Positions 1-5,817 of a DNA stretch of 8,668 nt are shown piece by piece. Under the pieces are notes generated by a model, which had not been told where the DNA came from, ran no database searches, and saw only the letters and a program-made list of their open reading frames with translations. This stretch comes from an uncultured Aquimonas sp. GTDB lineage: Bacteria; Pseudomonadota; Gammaproteobacteria; Xanthomonadales; Xanthomonadaceae. Within the stretch, counting starts at the first letter, position 1; the number at the start of each line of letters is the position of its first letter. The position numbers and the translations under genes were made by a program. Where the stretch lies: positions 1 through 8,668 of the forward strand of contig CAMLOR010000137.1 in NCBI GenBank assembly GCA_946481615.1. The letters run 5' to 3'.

Positions 1-370
1 GGGGTTGGGGGGGGGCATCGCGGCGGGGGCGGGGGGGGGGGGTTCGCCGGGCCCCCGGGGCCGGGGGGGGTGGGGGGGCCGTGAGAGCCGCACGGGTGTC
101 GGGTTGTCGCGGCGGTTCGACGGGCTCACCGTGAACGGGTGCGGTGGGTTGGGGTGAGAGCCGCGTGCGTGTGGATTGTCGCGGCGGTTCGACAGGCTCA
201 CCGTGAACGGGTGAGGTGGGTTGTGGTGAGAGCCGCGTGGGCGTGGGGCCTGGGGCGGCGGTTCGACAGGCTCACCGTGAACGGGCGAGGTGGGCTGTGG
301 TGGGAGCTGCACGGACGTGGGCGCGAGGCGGCGGTTCGACGGGCTCACCGCGAACAGGTGAGGTGGGTTG
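1..370 (+). repeat. G-rich tandem array of ~73-bp units, about five copies
   Basis: Four clear copies of the core GGTTCGACRGGCTCACC followed by GTGAACGGG or a near variant start at 114, 186, 260 and 333, giving periods of 72, 74 and 73 bp. The text between cores is also repeated (GGTGAGAGCCGCGTG, GTGGGTTGTGG and similar), so whole units are duplicated and not just the palindrome. A degraded fifth copy starts at 41, exactly 73 bp before the second; there nearly every A or T of the core has become G or C. The core has short self-complementary ends (GTTC/GAAC, extended by a G.T pair). The period is not a multiple of three and there is no credible gene here, so this stretch downstream of the glycosylase gene is taken as non-coding. 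The first 80 bases are nearly pure G runs and may be an unreliable contig end. Confidence 0.85.
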
Positions 371-405
371 GGCGCGAGGCCGCAGGGTCGTGCCGAATAT
401 CGGCG

Positions 406-993
406 TTACGCGAGTGCTTCGGACACGTGCTCGCGCAACACCGGCACCAGTTCCGCTTCGAACCACGGGTTCACCTTGAACCACAGCTGGTTGCGTGGGC
501 TCGGGTGCGGTAGCGGGATCGCGTCGGGCAGGTGGGCGCGGAAGTCGCGCACGGTGTCGGTGAGGGTCTTGCCGCGGCGGCGGCCGAGGAAGTGCAGTTG
601 CGCGTGGTGGCCGATGAGCAGTTTCAGGCGCACCTTCGGTAGCATCGGGAACAGTTGACCGTGCCAGGTTTGCGCGCATTCCGGGCGCGGCGGCAGGTCG
701 CCGCTCTCGGCTTTTCCGGGATAACAGAAGCCCATCGGCACGATGGCGATCTTCGACTCGTCGTAGAAAGCCTCGCGTTCCAGGCCGAGCCAGCCGCGCA
801 GGCGGATGCCGCTGGCGTCGTTCCACGGAATGCCGGATTCGTGCGCGCGCGTGCCGGGCGCCTGGCCCACGATCAGCAGCGTGGCCGAAGGCCGCGCGCG
901 CAGCACGGGGTTCGGGCCCAGCGGCAGGTGCGCTTCGCACAGGCGGCAGGCGCGGATGCGGGCGAGCAGGGTGTCGAGGTCGCGGGAGTCCAC
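406..993 (-). CDS. Uracil-DNA glycosylase superfamily protein (COG1573-like, Fe-S type)
   Basis: Predicted 195-residue soluble protein of the uracil-DNA glycosylase fold, expected to act in base-excision repair by removing uracil or another damaged base. Seen in sequence: a motif-1-like GQAPG at residues 43-47 followed by GIPWNDASG (54-62), and a motif-2-like HPSPRNQ at 163-169 near the C-terminus. Cys17, Cys20, Cys90 and Cys106 have the C-x2-C...C-x15-C spacing typical of the 4Fe-4S site of family 4/5 enzymes. The usual acidic residue of family 4 motif 1 (GEAPG) is Gln44 here, so the exact family and activity are uncertain. I chose the GTG start at 993 because AGGA lies seven bases upstream and the family similarity begins just after it. 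An ATG at 1047 would add 18 residues (MERRAPLHVHARPWQDRA) without family character. The gene diverges from the membrane protein gene at 1195. Its downstream side runs into the ~73-bp repeat array, and I see no terminator hairpin. Confidence 0.82.
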   Translation of the reverse strand: MDSRDLDTLLARIRACRLCEAHLPLGPNPVLRARPSATLLIVGQAPGTRAHESGIPWNDASGIRLRGWLGLEREAFYDESKIAIVPMGFCYPGKAESGDLPPRPECAQTWHGQLFPMLPKVRLKLLIGHHAQLHFLGRRRGKTLTDTVRDFRAHLPDAIPLPHPSPRNQLWFKVNPWFEAELVPVLREHVSEALA

Positions 994-1000
994 GGCGCGA

Positions 1001-1004
1001 TCCT
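1001..1004 (-). promoter_or_regulatory. Shine-Dalgarno-like AGGA for the glycosylase GTG start
   Basis: On the minus strand AGGA lies seven bases before the GTG at 993. The competing ATG at 1047 has no comparable purine-rich box at normal spacing. This decides the start chosen for the glycosylase gene, although a GTG start remains a judgement. Confidence 0.4.
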
Positions 1005-1082
1005 GCCATGGGCGCGCATGAACGTGCAGGGGCGCACGTCGCTCCATGGTCCGGACGAGGGACCGAAGCGCGCGACTCGCCC

Positions 1083-1118
1083 CGTCATTCCTGCGCAGGC
1101 GGGAATCCAGCGACTCCG
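1083..1118 (+). repeat. REP-like hairpin repeat (CGTCATTCCTGCGCAGGCGGGAATCC type)
   Basis: ATTCCTGC (1087-1094) pairs with GCGGGAAT (1099-1106) around a four-base GCAG loop, an eight-pair stem with one G.T pair; CCAG follows. This is the widespread proteobacterial dispersed repeat that, when translated by mistake, yields the tell-tale peptide VIPAQAGIQ, as it does here in one plus-strand frame. It sits in the 201-bp divergent region between the glycosylase gene (start 993) and the membrane protein gene (start 1195). I saw no convincing -35/-10 pair for either gene in that region. Confidence 0.8.
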
Positions 1119-1194
1119 ACGCCGCGCCGCTCCATCACCTTCGTCCCCGCACGGCGCGCTCGCAATCGCCGCCTGCGTGCGCCACCATCGCGCC

Positions 1195-3015
1195 ATGTCC
1201 GACCCGCCCCGGCGCCGCACGGCCCTCATCGTCATCGCCGCGCTGATGCTGCTGCACGTGGCGGCCTATCCGTTCGCCACGGTGCTGCTCGATACCTCGC
1301 GCGATCTGTCGCAGGCCTGGGCCATCGTCGAAGGTGCGACACCGCTGCTCGGGCCGCGCATCGACGATCGATTCCATCTCGGCCCGCTGTGGTTCTACCT
1401 GCTGGCGCTGCCGCTGGCGTCGACGAAGTCGGTGGCGGCGACGCTGTCGTTCGTGGGTTTGCTGGCCGCGCTGAAGTTTCCCCTTGCCTACGCTTGCGGC
1501 AAGCGGTTGTTCGATGCGCGCTTCGGGTTGCTATGGGCGGTGGCGCTGGTCTTGCCGGGCTGGAACGCGCTGCAGTCGATGTTTCCCACGCATACCAATC
1601 TCGTCGAGACGATGATGCTGGCGGCGTTGCTGCCGCTGATCCGCCTGTGGCAGCTAGGCGATTCACGCTGGTGGATGGCGTTCGGGCTGCTGTTCGGCCT
1701 TGCCTTCCACGCGCATCCGACGGTCCTGGTGATGTTGCCGCTGGCGATCGCGGTGGCGTGGCGGCGGCGCGATTCGTGGCGCGGCGAGATCGCGCCGATG
1801 CTCGGCGGCGTAGCGCTGGCGGTGTTGCCGTTCGCGCCGATGCTCATGCATGAAGCGGCGCAGGGTTGGCCGATGTTCGGCACGTTGTTCAAGGCTTCGG
1901 ATTCGAACTCGCTGACGGCGCTCGCGGGGGCGTGGAAATTCATGGTGGGTGCGCAGATGTTCGGAGCGCTCGCGGCGTTGGCGCCCCTGGGTTTCGACAA
2001 AGGTGCGGTGCCTCTGGCGATCTGGTTCGCCGGCATGCCGCTGCTGGCTTGCGTGTTCGCCTACCGTCCGGGGTTGCGGATGCCGCGCGAAGCCTGGGGC
2101 GTGCCGCTTGCCGCCGTGCTGGCGTGGTTGCTGCTGGCGGCGCTGCGCGAGCGCACGCCGTTCTACATGGTGTATGCGTGGCTGCCGTTTGCGGCCTGCG
2201 TCACGGCGCTCGGGTGGTGGCAGTTGTGGCGGTTGCCCCGCGGCCGGGCGTTGGCGCTGGCGATCGCCGGCAGCGTGGTCGTTGGCGCGCTGGCGGTGAC
2301 CACGCTGCAGATGCGCGACGCGCATCGCGGCCTGACGCCGATGGCCGGGAATGTGGCGGATGTGCGAAAGGCCGCATCGCCGCGCCCCCTGCCGCTGTTG
2401 CCCGCCTTCCTGCTCGATCACTGGGGCCGCGAGATTTGCGCGCAGGAGCGCGACGTGGTGCTGCATGGCGATCTCGCGCTGCTGGTGGATGCTGCGCTCG
2501 CGATGCCGGTGCGGATGGTTTGCGATCGGGCCGAGCGCGTGCACATTGGCGGTGGCGCGGGGTTGGCAGGCGCGTGGCATGTGCTGGGCCTCACGCCAGG
2601 TCAGCGGCATGCGCTGCATGGCTCGGATGGCGGGTGGCCGCAGGCGTTTTCCGAAGGTCCGTTGCGCGTCGTGGCGGCCGCGCGCACCACGCCGGTGGCC
2701 AGCGGGGGCCTGCTTTCGCTGCGGCCGCGCAGTGGCGGCGAGCAGCAGGTGCGCGAACTGGAGTTCGATGCGCCGCGCGGTGCCGCCGTGTTGATCGGTT
2801 TGCCGTTGGCGCCCTATGACGAAGCGCGCATCGGGATCGTGAGTGCGGATGGCGTCGTGCAAGCGCCTGTTCTGAGCGGTGCGACGTCGCGCGTGTATCG
2901 CTGCGACGATTGTTCCGGCGAGGCCGTGGCGTGGCGCATCGCAGTGAGTACGCGCGAGCCGGAGCGGCTCGATGTCGTGCTGCTCACGCCGGCGGCAGCA
3001 GCTTCCCGGGATTGA
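1195..3015 (+). CDS. Polytopic membrane protein, GT-C/ArnT-like glycosyltransferase family
   Basis: A 606-residue inner-membrane protein. Residues 1-10 are basic (MSDPPRRRTA). About nine to ten hydrophobic segments follow between residues 11 and 370, then a soluble tail of about 235 residues. The first extracytoplasmic loop holds DTSRD (33-37) and FHLGPLWFY (60-68). This layout, with an acidic residue just after the first membrane helix, resembles GT-C enzymes such as ArnT and PMT/GT39 proteins, which transfer sugars from polyprenyl-phosphate donors outside the membrane. The assignment rests on architecture and a loose motif, so donor, acceptor and even catalytic activity are unproven. Cys570 and Cys573 (CDDC) in the tail could form a disulfide or bind metal. 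I chose ATG at 1195 because the hydrophobic helix follows directly; GTG at 1177 is an in-frame alternative and neither has a good Shine-Dalgarno. The frame is open back to 655, but that part is antisense to the glycosylase gene. The 3' end overlaps the FAD enzyme gene by 32 bp, tail to tail. Confidence 0.72.
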   Translation: MSDPPRRRTALIVIAALMLLHVAAYPFATVLLDTSRDLSQAWAIVEGATPLLGPRIDDRFHLGPLWFYLLALPLASTKSVAATLSFVGLLAALKFPLAYACGKRLFDARFGLLWAVALVLPGWNALQSMFPTHTNLVETMMLAALLPLIRLWQLGDSRWWMAFGLLFGLAFHAHPTVLVMLPLAIAVAWRRRDSWRGEIAPMLGGVALAVLPFAPMLMHEAAQGWPMFGTLFKASDSNSLTALAGAWKFMVGAQMFGALAALAPLGFDKGAVPLAIWFAGMPLLACVFAYRPGLRMPREAWGVPLAAVLAWLLLAALRERTPFYMVYAWLPFAACVTALGWWQLWRLPRGRALALAIAGSVVVGALAVTTLQMRDAHRGLTPMAGNVADVRKAASPRPLPLLPAFLLDHWGREICAQERDVVLHGDLALLVDAALAMPVRMVCDRAERVHIGGGAGLAGAWHVLGLTPGQRHALHGSDGGWPQAFSEGPLRVVAAARTTPVASGGLLSLRPRSGGEQQVRELEFDAPRGAAVLIGLPLAPYDEARIGIVSADGVVQAPVLSGATSRVYRCDDCSGEAVAWRIAVSTREPERLDVVLLTPAAAASRD

Positions 3016-4600
3016 GCAGGCCCTTGGGATCGAAGCGCGATTTGATCGCGCGCATCAGATCGAGCGTGACGGGGTCGATGGCGCGCGGCATCCAGTCGCG
3101 CTTGGCGAGGCCGATGCCGTGCTCGCCCGAGAGCGTTCCGCCGAGTGCGATCACGAGGTCGAAGACCGCGTCGAGGCAGCGCTGCGCGGCGGCGTCACGC
3201 GCGGGATCGGCGGCGTCGTAAAGCAGGTTGACGTGGATGTTGCCGTTGCCGGCGTGGCCGAAGCACACGATGGGGATGTCGTGCGTGCGCGAGAGCGCTT
3301 CGACGCCGCTCGTAAGTTCGGGCAGCCGCGAGACGGGGACGACGACGTCTTCGTTGATCTTGGTCGGCGCGATGGAGCGCAGCGCGGGCGAGAGCGCCTT
3401 GCGCGCGGCCCACAGGGTTTCGGTTTCGTGCGCGTCGCGGGCGAGGGCGAATTCGACGAGGCCGTCGTTGAGGGCTGCGTGCGTCGGGGACTGAGGCGAG
3501 GGTTCGACAGGCTCACCCCGAACGGTGGTCGCGGGTTGGGACTGAGGCGAGGGTTCGACAGGCTCACCCCGAACGGTGGTCGTGGGTTGGGACTGGGGCG
3601 AGGGTTCGACAGGCTCACCCCGAACGGTGGTCGCGGGTTGGGGCTGGGGCGAGGGTTCGACAGGCTCACCCCGAACGGGTGGAGCGGGCTGGATGGCGAT
3701 CGTGCCCGGGCCGCGTGCGGCGTTTTCGATGGCGGCGCAGGCGTCGTCGAGCGCGTCGGCGCGTGCGTCCACGTCGATCAGCAGCATCGCGCCGGCTTCG
3801 GGCAAGTCGGCGCCGCGTTCGCGCACCAGGCGCAGCGCGGTGCCGTCCATGAATTCGAGGGCGCAGGGCGTGACGGGCTGGCCCATGATGCGGGCAACCG
3901 CGCGTGCGGCGGCGGCCACGTCCACATACAAGGCGCGCAGGCTGCGACGTGCTTGCGCCAGTGGCGTGAGTTTCAACGTGGCTTCGGTGATCAGCGCGAG
4001 CGTGCCTTCGGAGCCGACGAGCAGGCGCGTGAGGTCGTAGCCGGTCGCGCCTTTCGTGGTTTCGCTGCCGCAACGGAAGCCGCGGCCGGTGCCGTCGACG
4101 GCGCGCAGCGCGAGGATGTTGTCGCGGCAGGCGCCGTATTTCACGGTGCGCGGGCCGCCGGCGTTGCAGGCGAGGTTGCCGGCGACGGTGCTGTAGGGCG
4201 CGCTCGTGGGATCGGGCGCCCAGAAGAAGCCGTGCGGCGCGAGCGCTTTCTGCAGGTCGCCGTTGAGGACGCCGGGTTCGACCACGGCGAGGCGATTTGC
4301 CGGGTCGACGCGCAGGATGCGGTCCATGCGCTCGAACGAGAGCACGAGGGCGCCTTCGAGCGGCACGCTGGCGCCGGTGGTGTTGGTGCCGCGGCCGCGG
4401 GCGACCACGGGTGTGTTGGCTTCGAAGCAGGCGCGCATCAGCGCTTCGACCTGTTCGTGCGTGCGCGGCAGTGCCACTGCGCCGGCATTGCCGATGCGCT
4501 TGGAGTTGTCGTAGCCGTAGGCGAGGCGATCGGCGGCGTCGGTGAGGAGGCCGTCGGGGCCGAGGATGTCGCGCAGCCGGGTGAGGAGAGCCGGAGTCAT
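2984..4600 (-). CDS. FAD-binding oxidoreductase, GlcD / D-lactate / D-2-hydroxyglutarate dehydrogenase type, with repeat insertion
   Basis: A 538-residue flavoenzyme of the vanillyl-alcohol-oxidase/FAD_binding_4 class, expected to oxidise a D-2-hydroxy acid to its 2-keto acid and pass electrons to a quinone, cytochrome or flavoprotein acceptor. FAD-binding half: VVARGRGTNTTGASVP (65-80), DPTSAPYSTVAGNLACNAGG (130-149), and GYDLTRLLVGSEGTLALIT (187-205). C-terminal FAD-oxidase half: KINEDVVVPVS (414-424), FGHAGNGNIHVN (447-458), SGEHGIGLAKRDW (491-503), and DPKGLLNPGK (524-533). His449, His456 and Glu493 match the metal site, and His494 the catalytic His, of D-2-hydroxyglutarate dehydrogenase relatives. 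Without the proline-rich insert at about 306-373 the protein would be about 470 residues, the usual family length, so the insert is extra. The substrate cannot be assigned. The ATG lies directly beside the repeat array, with no Shine-Dalgarno in the 20 bases before it. Its TGA lies within the membrane protein gene. Confidence 0.92.
   Translation of the reverse strand: MTPALLTRLRDILGPDGLLTDAADRLAYGYDNSKRIGNAGAVALPRTHEQVEALMRACFEANTPVVARGRGTNTTGASVPLEGALVLSFERMDRILRVDPANRLAVVEPGVLNGDLQKALAPHGFFWAPDPTSAPYSTVAGNLACNAGGPRTVKYGACRDNILALRAVDGTGRGFRCGSETTKGATGYDLTRLLVGSEGTLALITEATLKLTPLAQARRSLRALYVDVAAAARAVARIMGQPVTPCALEFMDGTALRLVRERGADLPEAGAMLLIDVDARADALDDACAAIENAARGPGTIAIQPAPPVRGEPVEPSPQPQPATTVRGEPVEPSPQSQPTTTVRGEPVEPSPQSQPATTVRGEPVEPSPQSPTHAALNDGLVEFALARDAHETETLWAARKALSPALRSIAPTKINEDVVVPVSRLPELTSGVEALSRTHDIPIVCFGHAGNGNIHVNLLYDAADPARDAAAQRCLDAVFDLVIALGGTLSGEHGIGLAKRDWMPRAIDPVTLDLMRAIKSRFDPKGLLNPGKLLPPA
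3486..3678 (+). repeat. In-gene array: four 51-bp units carrying the palindromic repeat
   Basis: Cores GGTTCGACAGGCTCACC + CCGAACGG start at 3501, 3552, 3603 and 3654, exactly 51 bp apart. The spacers are near-identical (TGGTCGCGGGTTGGGACTG and one-base variants). Read on the minus strand in the frame of the FAD enzyme, each unit gives 17 residues, for example TVRGEPVEPSPQSQPAT, with Val309, Val326, Val343 and Val360 in register. The array begins with GGGGACTGAGGCGAG at 3486, the same 15-bp flank, with two substitutions, found at 4601. Each core has inverted ends GTTCG...CGAAC. Confidence 0.95.
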
Positions 4601-4860
4601 GGGGACTGGGGCGTGGGTTCGACAGGCTCACCCCGAACGGGTGCGGGGACGGCATGGGGCAAGGGTTCGACAGGCTCACCCCGAACGGATGCGAGGACGG
4701 CATGAGGCGCGGGTTCGACAGGCTCACCCCGAACGGTATCCGCAAGCCGGCCCTTGGCATCGGCTTCGCCCCACCCGTTCGGGGTGAGCCTGTCGAACCC
4801 GTGCCTCGAGGCAGGCGGCTCGACACGCTCGCGACAGGTGGCGGCCGAGCGGCGTGACAT
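4597..4860 (-). CDS. Possible 87-residue repeat-derived ORF between dolP and the FAD enzyme gene
   Basis: An open frame filling the whole gap between dolP and the FAD enzyme gene. Its ATG is four bases after the dolP stop, and its TGA overlaps the ATG of the FAD gene as ATGA. Only the first 18 or so residues are not repeat-derived. The inverted copy reads GFDRLTPNG and the three direct copies read VRGEPVEP, ending in VRGEPVEPTPQSP. It has no recognisable domain, signal peptide or Shine-Dalgarno. The 48-bp period (16 codons) keeps the frame open. It could be a chance frame in GC-rich DNA, or a leader that carries ribosomes from dolP into the FAD gene. No protein function is proposed. Confidence 0.22.
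   Translation of the reverse strand: MSRRSAATCRERVEPPASRHGFDRLTPNGWGEADAKGRLADTVRGEPVEPAPHAVLASVRGEPVEPLPHAVPAPVRGEPVEPTPQSP
4601..4736 (+). repeat. Intergenic array: three 48-bp units of the palindromic repeat
   Basis: Cores start at 4616, 4664 and 4712 (48-bp spacing) with spacers like GTGCGGGGACGGCATGGGGC. The left edge is GGGGACTGGGGCGTG at 4601-4615, directly beside the start codon (4598-4600) of the FAD enzyme gene. Nearly the same 15 bases flank the in-gene array at 3486-3500. The array therefore takes the place where the leader and ribosome-binding site of the FAD gene would normally lie. Confidence 0.93.
4704..4807. repeat. Large inverted repeat formed by opposed repeat copies
   Basis: The last direct copy (core 4712-4736) and an inverted copy (core 4775-4799) form arms 4704-4736 and 4775-4807: 33 positions paired, with one G/T mismatch (4709/4802) that would be a G.U pair in RNA on the plus strand. 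The loop is 38 bases (4737-4774). A transcript through this region could fold into a very stable stem between dolP and the FAD enzyme gene. No U-tract follows in either direction, so it is not a classical intrinsic terminator. It could still protect the 3' end of the lpoA-yraN-dolP message or reduce downstream expression. Confidence 0.85.
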
Positions 4861-4864
4861 CGCG

Positions 4865-5437
4865 CTAGTCGAGGTATTCGAACACTTTGACGATGCGCTT
4901 CACGCCGCGCAGGTCGCGCACGGCGTCGACGGCTGCTTCGGCTTCCGCGCGGCGCACGAGGCCCATCAGGTAGACCTCGCCGCGCACCGTGGTGACGTTG
5001 ACGCGCGAGGCGTCGAACTCGGGCAGGTCGATGCCGATCAGCGCGGCCTTGGCGCGGGCGGTGAGCGTGGAATCTGCGCCGCGGCGCCAGTTGCCGGGCG
5101 GTTCGCCGATAGCCAGCTCGTTGACGACGCGGCGCGTGCCTTGCAGTTCCATCGTGCGCTCGCCCGCGAGGCGCTTCTGTTCCTCGTTGAAGACCTCGCC
5201 GATCAGCAGCACGACGCCGTTGTGCGCGACGGCCTTGATGCGGGTGCCGTCGAACTTCTCGCGTTCGGCGTAGATGCGGTCGATGGCCGCCACCTCGAGC
5301 GTGTTGTCGTCGAGCACCGTGCCGACCGAGCGGCGATCGTGCACGGCGCCGGCCGTGGTGGCGGCGCCGCTCACCAGCACCGCGGCGCAGCCGCCCAGTG
5401 CGAAACACAGCAACATCAACAGGGCAGAGCGCATCAT
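4865..5437 (-). CDS. dolP: DolP (YraP): dual-BON-domain outer-membrane lipoprotein
   Basis: A 190-residue lipoprotein, almost the same length as E. coli DolP (191). DolP sits on the inner face of the outer membrane, binds anionic phospholipid, supports outer-membrane integrity and is linked to BAM function and cell division. Seen here: signal peptide [16 protein letters not shown] with lipobox LGGC and Cys17 as the lipidated residue; [16 protein letters not shown] (34-49), matching the DPRSVGTQVDDGTLEV stretch of E. coli DolP; a first BON domain at about 45-112; a second at about 122-190 with [14 protein letters not shown] (148-161) and [12 protein letters not shown] (178-189). The first ATG of ATGATG overlaps the yraN stop codon as ATGA, implying translational coupling; the second ATG (5434) is an equally possible start. 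E. coli diaA, normally directly upstream, is missing here. Confidence 0.93.
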   Translation of the reverse strand: MMRSALLMLLCFALGGCAAVLVSGAATTAGAVHDRRSVGTVLDDNTLEVAAIDRIYAEREKFDGTRIKAVAHNGVVLLIGEVFNEEQKRLAGERTMELQGTRRVVNELAIGEPPGNWRRGADSTLTARAKAALIGIDLPEFDASRVNVTTVRGEVYLMGLVRRAEAEAAVDAVRDLRGVKRIVKVFEYLD

Positions 5438-5817
5438 CGGACACGAACCTCGTCGAGGGTGAAGGCGTTGCGGATCCACTCGAACGTGGGCGCTGCGGCT
5501 GTGCCGCTGACCGCGACCACATCGAACCGGCAGGCGCGATTCGCAAGCGCGGGATGGGAAGCGAGGTACAAACCTGCCGCACGCGCGAGCTTGCGGCATT
5601 TGGCGGCATCGATGGACCCCGCGCCGCCGCCGAAGGCGTTGCCGCGGCGATAGCGCACTTCCACGAACACCAGCGTGTCGCGGTCGTCCATCACCAGATC
5701 GAGTTCGCCGCCGCGATAGCGCACGTTGGCGGCGCGCATACGAAGGCCGTGGCGCTCGAGCTCGTGCTGCGCGGCGCGCTCCCAGCGCGCGTTCTCAGGG
5801 CTGATATTCCACGCCAT
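5434..5817 (-). CDS. yraN: YraN family protein (UPF0102), endonuclease-like fold
   Basis: A 127-residue cytoplasmic protein of the UPF0102/YraN family, typical in length. It shows the family core [13 protein letters not shown] (33-45), [10 protein letters not shown] (49-58) with Asp40 and Glu53 in the positions of a restriction-endonuclease/Holliday-junction-resolvase-like acidic pair, then [16 protein letters not shown] (62-77) and RFDVVAV (97-103). Nuclease activity is suggested by the fold, but the cellular role of the family is not settled. The ATG at 5817 lies 23 bp inside the end of lpoA, and the TGA overlaps the dolP ATG, so all three genes are probably translated in a coupled way. In this family the N-terminal region usually begins with a G-x2-A-E segment; the equivalent here is [12 protein letters not shown] (9-20), somewhat divergent. 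Confidence 0.92.
   Translation of the reverse strand: MAWNISPENARWERAAQHELERHGLRMRAANVRYRGGELDLVMDDRDTLVFVEVRYRRGNAFGGGAGSIDAAKCRKLARAAGLYLASHPALANRACRFDVVAVSGTAAAPTFEWIRNAFTLDEVRVR

Noticed and set aside
114..358. GGTTCGA in the repeats resembles a tRNA T-loop, suggesting tRNA or att sites
   Set aside because: No acceptor, D or anticodon stems fit around any copy, and no integrase gene is in the window.
655..1194. Upstream extension of the membrane protein frame to 655
   Set aside because: It is antisense to the glycosylase gene and includes the translated hairpin repeat VIPAQAGIQ. The hydrophobic N-terminus begins naturally at 1195.
3501..3678. CRISPR-like pattern of 25-bp repeats with 26-bp spacers
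   Set aside because: The spacers are almost identical to each other, the array is read through as protein in a conserved enzyme, and there are no cas genes or leader. It is a simple tandem duplication of a larger unit.
4704..4807. Intrinsic transcription terminator
   Set aside because: The stem is strong, but no run of U follows on either strand and the loop is long (38 bases).
4976..5000. TTVRGE in DolP (149-154) resembles the TTVRGE of the repeat-encoded peptide
   Set aside because: The nucleotides differ (ACGGTGCGCGGCGAG against ACCGTTCGGGGTGAG), and the DolP stretch is conserved in E. coli DolP (KVTTENGEVFLMGLV), so it is native and not a repeat insertion.
3666..5609. 647-codon minus-strand frame across the FAD gene, the array and dolP
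   Set aside because: Its translation is Arg/Pro/His-rich low complexity and conflicts with two well-supported genes in another frame.
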